A stretch of 5,963 nt of DNA, from contig JALHJD010000189.1 in assembly GCA_022837185.1 (NCBI GenBank), positions 1-5,963 of the forward strand. The letters are read 5' to 3'. The translations under genes were made by a program, and so were the position numbers. This document shows positions 1-5,527 of this stretch, piece after piece. The DNA comes from Desulfobacteraceae bacterium (GTDB lineage Bacteria > Desulfobacterota > Desulfobulbia > Desulfobulbales > Desulfobulbaceae). The notes beneath the pieces were generated by a model that was not told where the DNA came from, searched no databases, and worked only from the letters and a program-made list of their open reading frames with translations. Position 1 is the stretch's first letter; every line of letters starts with the position of its first letter.

Positions 1-1
1 A

Positions 2-568
2 CCGGCGGAGACAAGCCTGGTGGAACGCCTGGAAGATGTCCCCCATCCCGGCGGCATGAAACGGCGGGACTGGCGGCTGATCTTCATCGATTGTTCCGGC
101 ATGCCAGGGGAAGCCATCACGACGATGCTGCGGACCGAAGCCGCCCCGTACCTGCAGCATGATATCATCGCCCTTTTCAACCTGACGCAGGGCAATGCCG
201 ACATAGGCAATTACATCGACCTCGGAGTCAAAGGCTTTTTTTTCGAGAACGATCAGCCGGATATCCTGCTCAAAGGGATCTGCGCCTTGAAATTCGGTGA
301 AATGTGGGTAGCGCGGGGCGTCCTGATGGAATATATCTGCCAGAAACCCAGGTCTTTCACTCCACAGGAACAGGCAGGCCCGCAATTGACCCGGAGAGAG
401 AGGGAAATCCTGGTCCATCTTTCCTCCGGCGCCACCAACGAAGAGATCGCTGCCAAACTTTTCATCAGCATGCATACGGTCAAAAGCCACATTTTCCATA
501 TCTGCAAAAAACTTAAGGTTCATAATCGATTGCAGGCGGCGATGTGGGCCGCCAAGCATCTGAAGTAG
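2..568 (+). CDS. CsgD-like LuxR-family transcriptional regulator (5' end missing)
   Basis: This is a DNA-binding regulator with a degenerate receiver-like N-terminal half and a C-terminal LuxR/GerE helix-turn-helix. Residues below count from the GTG at 20. The helix-turn-helix spans about 123-180: LTRREREIL opens it, GATNEEIAAKLFIS follows, and TVKSH (153-157) is the recognition helix. The N-terminal half shows LIFID (20-24), ALFNLT and GVKGFFFEND in the order found in E. coli CsgD, and the WVARGVLMEYI linker also matches CsgD by eye. D24 sits where a phosphoacceptor Asp would be; the acidic pocket of the first strand lies off the window. The frame is open to the left edge with no upstream stop, and about 30 N-terminal residues are missing compared with CsgD (216 aa), so GTG 20 is probably not the true start. 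It stops at TAG 566-568. A CsgD-like role in matrix or surface gene control is inference; a NarL-type response regulator is the alternative. Confidence 0.85.
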   Translation, partial: PAETSLVERLEDVPHPGGMKRRDWRLIFIDCSGMPGEAITTMLRTEAAPYLQHDIIALFNLTQGNADIGNYIDLGVKGFFFENDQPDILLKGICALKFGEMWVARGVLMEYICQKPRSFTPQEQAGPQLTRREREILVHLSSGATNEEIAAKLFISMHTVKSHIFHICKKLKVHNRLQAAMWAAKHLK

Positions 569-599
569 CTTTCGCTACCCTGATCCCGGCTATTTTTTT
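565..599 (+). terminator. weak candidate terminator after the LuxR-type gene
   Basis: A perfect 5-bp hairpin (GTAGC, loop TTTC, GCTAC; 565-578) starts inside the stop codon region. A run of seven T follows at 593-599. The 14-base gap between hairpin and T-run is too long for a classical intrinsic terminator. An alternative TAGC (566-569) / GCTA (589-592) pairing would bring a stem next to the T-run but has only 4 bp. Termination here is plausible but poorly supported. Confidence 0.25.
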
Positions 600-625
600 C
601 CACCTCATCCCTCCTCAAATCAATA

Positions 626-722
626 CAGCCTGACGGGATGCAGCAGGCTGCGCAGGTTCCCGGCGTTTTACGCGGCCGGTTTCCTCAGGCAAACGTATGA
701 GGCCTTTCCGGAATAATGGAAA
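626..722 (+). other. cluster of three short hairpins in the spacer
   Basis: Three inverted repeats follow one another in the 297-base spacer. The first is CAGCCTG (626-632) / CAGGCTG (644-650), 7 bp with an 11-base loop. The second is CCTCA (683-687) / TGAGG (698-702), 5 bp. The third is TTTCC (705-709) / GGAAA (718-722), 5 bp with an 8-base loop. None is followed by a T-run. I see no coding sequence with a credible ribosome binding site here. They could belong to an untranslated RNA or be chance structures; no known RNA family was recognised. Confidence 0.3.
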
Positions 723-763
723 AATGTCTCATTCTTTCAGGTGACATCTTGCCCGTATAACTC

Positions 764-777
764 ATTGAAAAATCAAT
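764..777. promoter_or_regulatory. 14-base inverted repeat upstream of the PilZ promoter
   Basis: ATTGA-AAAA-TCAAT is a perfect inverted repeat with 5-base arms. It ends 11 bases before the proposed -35 element at 789. Position and symmetry suit a small operator for an activator or repressor. The regulator is unknown, and AT-rich palindromes of this size can occur by chance. Confidence 0.3.
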
Positions 778-788
778 ATATCTCCCGA

Positions 789-816
789 TTGTTCAAAAGT
801 GCCGGTTTGCTATACT
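789..816 (+). promoter_or_regulatory. sigma70-type promoter for the PilZ gene
   Basis: The -35 element TTGTTC (789-794) and the -10 element TATACT (811-816) are separated by 16 bases. TGC directly before the -10 (808-810) makes an extended -10 motif. Transcription would start near 822-824, giving a leader of about 43 bases before the ATG at 866. It is the best promoter-like sequence in the window and suggests the PilZ gene can be transcribed independently of the gene upstream. Confidence 0.55.
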
Positions 817-865
817 TCTTCATAGGAGAAGAATTACGGCTTTTCAGGCAGGGGTATGTCTCGAT

Positions 866-1195
866 ATGGAGAACGATCTGGAGCGGCGCAAACATCCACG
901 TTTCGAGATTAAGTTGCCGGCTATCATCACCCAGCCTTCCTCCGGCCTGAACGGCAACAATTTTCATTTGCTGTTGACCAGGGACATTTCACACAGCGGG
1001 GCATTTTTCACCATGATGAAGCCCTATCCCTATCAGGGGCATGTACGGGTTGAACTGCTGATCGAAGTGAACAGCGGCTGCAGCCACTGTTTTTTGTACA
1101 TGGTGGCGAAAGCTGAAGTCGTGCGCTGTGATGATTCGGGCCTGGCCGTCATTTTTGATGAGGACTTTATGCTGGCGCCGTTCCCTGTTCATTAA
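866..1195 (+). CDS. single-domain PilZ protein, probable c-di-GMP receptor
   Basis: A 109-residue cytosolic protein made of a single PilZ domain, a fold that binds the second messenger cyclic di-GMP and passes the signal to partners. Both ligand motifs are intact: RxxxR at R8-K-H-P-R12 near the N-terminus, and DxSxxG at D40-I-S-H-S-G45. After these comes the usual beta-barrel pattern (VRVELLIEV, YMVAKAEVVRC, SGLAVIF). There is no signal peptide or membrane segment. C72 and C75 form a CxxC pair that is not a usual PilZ hallmark. The ATG at 866 is preceded by AGGGG (850-854), 11 bases away, slightly long but acceptable; an ATG at 856 is in another frame. It lies between a CsgD-like regulator and exported-protein genes, and c-di-GMP and CsgD act in the same matrix pathway in enterobacteria. 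What this protein controls here is unknown. Confidence 0.9.
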   Translation: MENDLERRKHPRFEIKLPAIITQPSSGLNGNNFHLLLTRDISHSGAFFTMMKPYPYQGHVRVELLIEVNSGCSHCFLYMVAKAEVVRCDDSGLAVIFDEDFMLAPFPVH

Positions 1196-1274
1196 TCCCT
1201 TCTGTCCGCAAGGTACTGTCCATGCAGACCACCGAAACCGCAATTTCGAAAATCGGGCCCTTTGCCAGAGGGGC

Positions 1275-1305
1275 GTGGGAAGTTGCGGGTTTTCCCACTG
1301 TTTTT
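1275..1305 (+). terminator. intrinsic terminator-like hairpin
   Basis: GTGGGAA (1275-1281) pairs perfectly with TTCCCAC (1292-1298), a 7-bp stem with a 10-base loop, followed by TGTTTTT (1299-1305). It lies 80 bases after the PilZ stop and 127 bases before the next start. It may simply end the PilZ transcript, or act as an attenuator in the leader of the large gene. The 10-base loop is larger than usual. Confidence 0.45.
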
Positions 1306-1390
1306 CCCGTAGCCGCCGGGCTGCCGAACATTTCAATGCAGCACGCACCGTTTATAGACCAATTCAGTACGAAATTTCTCATCTTGTGCC

Positions 1391-1418
1391 GATGGGAAAG
1401 CAACGCTCATCTTTTTTT
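1391..1418 (+). terminator. second hairpin with T-run, just before the ribosome binding site
   Basis: GATG (1391-1394) pairs with CATC (1408-1411), extended by a G-T wobble and one G-C pair, with a 9-base loop. Seven T (1412-1418) follow at once, and the ribosome binding site starts at 1421. The stem is weak, so full termination is doubtful. Its position suggests it could modulate transcription or ribosome access. Confidence 0.3.
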
Positions 1419-1420
1419 GT

Positions 1421-1427
1421 AAGGGGG
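1421..1427 (+). promoter_or_regulatory. ribosome binding site of the large gene
   Basis: AAGGGGG lies 5 bases before the ATG at 1433. It fixes that start, which is also followed directly by a clear signal peptide. Confidence 0.75.
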
Positions 1428-1432
1428 CCGAT

Positions 1433-4400
1433 ATGAGTAAACGAAAACTATTTATCTGGCTGGCGTTAGTCGTCACTACACTCTTTCTGTTCCAGCCGCA
1501 AGCCAATGCTCAGCAAAACCAGTACAAAGGGCCGGGCCTGTACCAGGCGCCGTTGATCACCCAGACCCTGGAGCGGGTCGGCGTTGTCAGTGTCTGCAAT
1601 ACCGGCAAGGAATTCCGCGTGCGCCTTGCCGGCACGCCGCCCTGGCAGTTTAAGGCCATCCACATTTATGTCGGCAATGACCCGGTACCGGCTACCAAAA
1701 AAGGGAATCTCATTCCGGGAAAATTCAATTACAAGGTGAATAGAGACAATGACGACAGTTATGAACTGATCCTGAATCTGAAGGATGATCTGGGTTTCAG
1801 CTGGGGTATGCCCTATCGTCACTTGCGGGAGCAGAACATAGCTGTTCACGTCGGCATGATGAATAGGGACACCAATGTCGGAGAGGCTGCATGGGCCTAT
1901 TCCGGAATGGGTTCCTCCATGGAGGATGAAGTTATTGACCCTGTTTTGTACTCAGATTTTCCGGGGGTGGGCAAGGGGTGGTCGTTCACCTATCTGCTGA
2001 CACATCCCATGCGGGGCCACTTCCATGACGCCCCGGTGAGCGGTCTGGGCGTCATGACGCCGAGCAATGCCGGTCTGACCGACGATGCGGGGGGTTTTGA
2101 GTACTTCCCCGACGAATGGGCCGCGTTCTATATCGGCCGCTACCTGCTCGGCAGCACCATCGCCGATCATCGCGTATCGCCGCTTGATCTCTTCGAGAGT
2201 TCTGACACCAATGACGTCGAGGTCATCAACATGGCCCGCCTGCTGCAGAGCCTGGATTGTGATGGAGTTCAAAAAAGCGGGATCCAGATCACGCCCGGGA
2301 CAGTCAGCGCCTTTGAAACCGTCATGGCTGAAGAGGAAATTGAATTCCTTGACTTCTACAACAGCGAGGAGATCGATGGGATTATCGACGCAGTAGTTGC
2401 CAGCGCAAGCGGGGAATGCACAGGCATGGAGGTGGTCTCGGCCGAAGATGCCAAGGCCCACCTGGAGGAGCAATTGAACAATTCCATGTTTCGCAAGAAC
2501 ATCTCCAAGACTCCGGTGATGGGTACCTCCAAATCCAAGCTGGACCTCATGCCGGTGCTGGTGCCCGCCACCAAGGCAAACGATGATCCTGTCATGAGCG
2601 AGGAGACAGGCGCTTCCGGCATCGATTACTATGACGAGAATGGCGAATATCTCTACACGCGCGAAAAAGTCAGGCCGCTGGTATCAGTCTATGCCGACGA
2701 AGTACCCGAACCTGGAGGATCCGATACCTTTGGCGCCATCTCCCGCGACGACGGCAAGACCTGGAAGCGTATGAACCTCTCCCGCTCCGGCGACCGCAGC
2801 TCGTTCACCCTGGCCAACGGCCTGGACTTCTACGGCGAGGTGAAGAAGCCGAACCTCAAGGTCAAAGGCAACTACGTACTGGCCGTCTGGCAGAGCAAGT
2901 TCTGCCGCGGCGGCCGGCCGACCTACTCGATTCAGAAGTGCCCGGACACAGATGGTGACGGTGTGGCTGAGCCTTGCATTGTGTGCAAAGGAGAGGGTGA
3001 GAATGAGCATTGCGACTGGGACGATCCTTCCGACGACATCTACTATGAGGACGACATCTGGGGTGTGGGCGGACCGCAGCGCTCGCACGACTACACCGAA
3101 GACGGGTTTCCCGAGGTCGGCGAACTGCCTTTCTACTGTCTCTGGGTCTGCCGCGGCACGGTCGATGAGGTTACCGGTGACATCTCCTGGCGCAAGCCCG
3201 AACGGCTGACCTCCGGCCGGCGGGATGTATGGCAGGTTGCCGTCAATGGCGCCAAGGACGTCGGCTTCGGTGTGATCTGGCAGGAGGATCCCGACGGTGT
3301 GCGCCCGGGCGAGATGGCCGGCCCCGGCCACGGCTGGAGCGGCGCCACCACCAACCACAAGACCGATATCTGGTACGCTTCCATCAGTTGGGATGATTTT
3401 GCGCCGATCGATGAGAACTTCTCGCCCAACGGGGATCCCGAGCATTCCTTCGACGACCCCGAGTGGACCACCAACCGGCCCATGCCGCTGGTTCCCTTCC
3501 CGCTGCCGATTAGGCTCTCGGACAACGACACCTGCAACACGGACAACCTGAAGATCGAGTTGGACGGGAACGGGTTACCGATAGAAGATGCAGACGGCAA
3601 CTGGATTCCAGTCATGGACGAGGACGGCAAGCATGCCGGTACCCATCGCTACGCCTATATGATTGATGAAAATGATAACGGAATTCCCGACCTGTGTGCG
3701 GGCTTCCATACTTTTATCAACGAACAGGGCGCAACCAAGAACGTCTGCATTACAGAAGACGGCCGCCTGCTCGACGGCGATACCGGTGCATCCCGGCCCA
3801 ATCTCATGTACATGCCATATAAAAAGCCGAACGGGACCCAGAGCGCCTGGGTGGCGATTGTCTATGAAGAAACCAAGGGGGTCGGCGGCGGAGCGCCCGA
3901 CCACACCGGCGAGCCTCCCTACGGCGGGGAAGACATAAAGCCCGATTCCGGGAAGAACGTCATCTACCACAGCTTTGAATTCAACAGCCCGGTCAAGGTC
4001 AGCGGCGGCGACATCGTCAACCTGCCGGCCCAGGACGAGGAGGGCAACCTGCTGTACCTCATCGACTACGAGACCGGTGAACTGGTCCTCGACTACCTCG
4101 GACAGCCCCAACTTGCCTACGAGAACGCGCGGCGCCCGCGGATGCTGGTGCAGCCTCCCGGTCAGGCCGGCAATTCGGGAACCGTCATGGTGCTGGTCTA
4201 CAAACAGGGTGAGGAAGGCAAGGGCCGCCAGTCGGACATCTTCCTGCGGCGGGTAAATAAAAAGCTACATCCCGGCGGCAATCCATTCGCCTTCCAGAAC
4301 TTTGCGTGCAACCAAACGGTGTTGGCGGATAATGGGCAGACGGTCTGCGTTGAAGGCGCCCTCAACATGAGCTCGGTCACGCCTACTGAGTACTGGGAAA

Positions 4401-5326
4401 ACCCCGACCAGGACGATCAGGCCAAGGGCGAGGGCATCAAGGTTGTCAAGTACGACCAGACCGTGGACAACCTGGCCGACGCCAGCTGGACCAACCCCTA
4501 CGAAGACGCCCGCGCTCACCGAGGCATCATCAAGGGCAACAACGTCTTCCTGGCCTACGACTATACTCCCAACTGGGCGGCGGCGCGCAATGCGCATGAC
4601 AAGTATGACCTGTTCATTCGCCGCTCTTTTGACGGCGGCCAGACCTGGACGACGGATCCAGTCCCAATGACGGCAGAAGGAAATGACCCTCTTTTGAACG
4701 ACGAGGTCTGCCATACACGGATTTGGAAGGATTACACAAGCGTCTCCTCGGAGGCGGAATCCAATCAGAAGGAGACGTATGAAGAGACGGTCTGCTTTGG
4801 ACCGGGCGTATTCGAGCCGGCGCGCAACATGTCCCAGCTTAAGAACAACAAGCTGAGCGTGATCGAGCCGCGGCTGGTCGGGACCCCGGGTACGCCGCCT
4901 GAGGTTGTTTATCCAGAGGATAATCAAGACGAGAACGTCTACTGGGTCACCTTTGGTACATCGACCAACGTGCCCAAGCTCCACGGCAACAACAACGAGG
5001 ACGAGGAGGAAGAGGAGGCGGCTCCGGCCGACCTCTACTACACCTTCACCCGCGACCGTGGCCAGACCTACTATAAGCGCCTATGGGAGGTCAATCCCGA
5101 CAGCTCAGGCAACTATGCCGGCCAGATAGTGGAGCGGTACGACTACCTGGCCAAGGGCGATCCGGAGCAGGGCGAGGCCCAGATCCGGATGACCCCGGAC
5201 GGCTCGCGGTTCTACGCGGTCTGGAACCAGGATGGAGAAGAGGGCAGCGACTGCTGGTTCCGACGCATCATGAGCCCGGACTTCCCGCAGAACGTGGCAG
5301 CACCGGAACCAGAACCATGGGAGTAA
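1433..5326 (+). CDS. large exported protein with sialidase-like (Asp-box) beta-propeller
   Basis: A 1297-residue protein of unknown function, exported by Sec: a KRK n-region, hydrophobic core 6-20, probable cleavage after ANA (24-26). Residues 27-350 form a separate domain ending in a motif of secreted bacterial proteins: SPLDLF (249-254), then VINMARLLQSLDCDG (264-278) and GIQI (283-286). From 352 on lies a propeller-like core. Asp-boxes (SxDxGxTW) are perfect at 437-444 and 1065-1072 and degenerate at 1206-1213 (ending TY). Hydrophobic strands ending in W, Y or F recur near 480, 611, 804, 917, 1037, 1168 and 1259, suggesting seven blades. Calcium-loop-like stretches occur at 505-511 (DTDGDGV) and 745-753 (DENDNGIPD). 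There are 18 cysteines but no CxxCH, so it is not a cytochrome. An acidic run (1189-1195) sits before a blade. No C-terminal anchor is visible; the gene ends in TAA TAG. Catalytic sialidase residues were not identified, so a binding or structural role is as likely as an enzyme. It may belong to a described large 'choice-of-anchor' type family, not confirmed here. Confidence 0.9.
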   Translation: MSKRKLFIWLALVVTTLFLFQPQANAQQNQYKGPGLYQAPLITQTLERVGVVSVCNTGKEFRVRLAGTPPWQFKAIHIYVGNDPVPATKKGNLIPGKFNYKVNRDNDDSYELILNLKDDLGFSWGMPYRHLREQNIAVHVGMMNRDTNVGEAAWAYSGMGSSMEDEVIDPVLYSDFPGVGKGWSFTYLLTHPMRGHFHDAPVSGLGVMTPSNAGLTDDAGGFEYFPDEWAAFYIGRYLLGSTIADHRVSPLDLFESSDTNDVEVINMARLLQSLDCDGVQKSGIQITPGTVSAFETVMAEEEIEFLDFYNSEEIDGIIDAVVASASGECTGMEVVSAEDAKAHLEEQLNNSMFRKNISKTPVMGTSKSKLDLMPVLVPATKANDDPVMSEETGASGIDYYDENGEYLYTREKVRPLVSVYADEVPEPGGSDTFGAISRDDGKTWKRMNLSRSGDRSSFTLANGLDFYGEVKKPNLKVKGNYVLAVWQSKFCRGGRPTYSIQKCPDTDGDGVAEPCIVCKGEGENEHCDWDDPSDDIYYEDDIWGVGGPQRSHDYTEDGFPEVGELPFYCLWVCRGTVDEVTGDISWRKPERLTSGRRDVWQVAVNGAKDVGFGVIWQEDPDGVRPGEMAGPGHGWSGATTNHKTDIWYASISWDDFAPIDENFSPNGDPEHSFDDPEWTTNRPMPLVPFPLPIRLSDNDTCNTDNLKIELDGNGLPIEDADGNWIPVMDEDGKHAGTHRYAYMIDENDNGIPDLCAGFHTFINEQGATKNVCITEDGRLLDGDTGASRPNLMYMPYKKPNGTQSAWVAIVYEETKGVGGGAPDHTGEPPYGGEDIKPDSGKNVIYHSFEFNSPVKVSGGDIVNLPAQDEEGNLLYLIDYETGELVLDYLGQPQLAYENARRPRMLVQPPGQAGNSGTVMVLVYKQGEEGKGRQSDIFLRRVNKKLHPGGNPFAFQNFACNQTVLADNGQTVCVEGALNMSSVTPTEYWENPDQDDQAKGEGIKVVKYDQTVDNLADASWTNPYEDARAHRGIIKGNNVFLAYDYTPNWAAARNAHDKYDLFIRRSFDGGQTWTTDPVPMTAEGNDPLLNDEVCHTRIWKDYTSVSSEAESNQKETYEETVCFGPGVFEPARNMSQLKNNKLSVIEPRLVGTPGTPPEVVYPEDNQDENVYWVTFGTSTNVPKLHGNNNEDEEEEEAAPADLYYTFTRDRGQTYYKRLWEVNPDSSGNYAGQIVERYDYLAKGDPEQGEAQIRMTPDGSRFYAVWNQDGEEGSDCWFRRIMSPDFPQNVAAPEPEPWE

Positions 5327-5371
5327 TAGGACGAGCCCTGGCGTAAGCAACGACTATAACCAATAACGAAG

Positions 5372-5411
5372 GGATCCCGACGGGTATGAGCCAGGGAAGT
5401 ACCCGGGATCC
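5372..5411 (+). repeat. long imperfect inverted repeat in the spacer
   Basis: GGATCC (5372-5377) and CGGGTA (5381-5386) pair with GGATCC (5406-5411) and TACCCG (5400-5405). This gives a 12-bp stem interrupted by a 3-base bulge (CGA) and closed by a 13-base loop. No T-run follows, so it is not a standard terminator. It starts 46 bases after the stop of the large gene and could protect the 3' end of its transcript or slow read-through. Confidence 0.5.
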
Positions 5412-5442
5412 GAGAATCCGACACCATAACCACAGGACAAGT

Positions 5443-5487
5443 CCTGACGGGAGCGGCGGCTTCACCGGTCGCACCGCCCCCGTCAGG
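5443..5487 (+). repeat. strong stem-loop before the second exported-protein gene
   Basis: CCTGACGGG (5443-5451) pairs perfectly with CCCGTCAGG (5479-5487). Inside it, GGCGG (5455-5459) pairs with CCGCC (5474-5478), leaving a 3-base bulge (AGC) on the 5' side and a 14-base apical loop (5460-5473). Just upstream AGGAC-AA-GTCCT (5434-5445) is a 12-base palindrome that overlaps the stem's first bases and competes with it. No T-run follows, so it is unlikely to be an intrinsic terminator. Confidence 0.6.
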
Positions 5488-5518
5488 CAATTTGCACCCC
5501 CAAGACCGGTGAAGGAGG
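5460..5518 (+). promoter_or_regulatory. loop-to-ribosome-binding-site complementarity (candidate translational control element)
   Basis: The loop segment 5460-5470 (CTTCACCGGTC) is exactly complementary over 11 bases to 5504-5514 (GACCGGTGAAG). The downstream arm overlaps the first three bases of the ribosome binding site AAGGAGG (5512-5518). The pairing could form as a pseudoknot with the stem-loop 5443-5487, or replace it as an alternative hairpin with a 33-base loop. Either form would limit ribosome access to the gene starting at 5528. The core ACCGGT is self-complementary, which makes part of the match easier to obtain by chance. Confidence 0.45.
5512..5518 (+). promoter_or_regulatory. 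ribosome binding site of the second exported-protein gene
   Basis: AAGGAGG lies 9 bases before the ATG at 5528, a near-perfect Shine-Dalgarno at good spacing. It decides this start, which is followed by a signal peptide. Confidence 0.8.
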
Positions 5519-5527
5519 CAGAGGTCT

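Larger units (their letters stand above)
1196..1432 (+). other. structured leader region before the large exported-protein gene
   Basis: A 237-base gap with no credible gene. It holds two terminator-like hairpins (1275-1305 and 1391-1418) and CCGCAA twice (1206-1211 and 1238-1243), each complementary to TTGCGG (1283-1288) in the loop of the first hairpin. There is also CCCG (1306-1309) / CGGG (1317-1320), and a small ATTT/AAAT hairpin near 1243-1253. A weak -10-like TATAGA lies at 1353-1358, with only a poor -35 (TTTCAA, 1331-1336). The arrangement would suit an attenuated leader, but no known riboswitch class could be matched. Confidence 0.35.

Noticed and set aside
795..808. AAAAGTGCC within the PilZ promoter spacer, resembling the first half of the published CsgD site AAAAGNGNNAAAWW.
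   Set aside because: The second half (AAAWW) does not match; half a site is expected often by chance.
856..858. ATG at 856 as an alternative start for the PilZ protein.
   Set aside because: It is in a different frame from the PilZ domain.
1222..1422. 66-codon + strand open frame in the leader before the large gene.
   Set aside because: No clear ribosome binding site, no recognisable domain, and it overlaps both terminator-like hairpins.
1196..1432. Possible GEMM-type cyclic-dinucleotide riboswitch: AGCC...CGGGCTGCCGAA near 1312-1328 recalls the 3' end of GEMM-I RNAs.
   Set aside because: The diagnostic core (a GNRA-capped helix followed by a GGACGCAAAGCC-like segment) is absent upstream, so only a short 3' resemblance remains. 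An Infernal run against the GEMM model would settle it.
2942..3020. CxxC pairs that might mark c-type haem binding.
   Set aside because: None is followed by His (C515-I-V-C518-K), and no CxxCH was found in any protein of the window.
2684..3445. Long open frame on the - strand (253 codons) and another at 4265-4984 (239 codons).
   Set aside because: Both lie inside the strongly supported exported-protein gene, have low-complexity Ala/Val/Gly-rich translations and no recognisable domains; they are shadows of the real gene.
629..5452. Ten-base word CCTGACGGGA shared by the spacers at 629-638 and 5443-5452.
   Set aside because: In about 6 kb many 10-base matches are expected by chance, and the flanks do not match.
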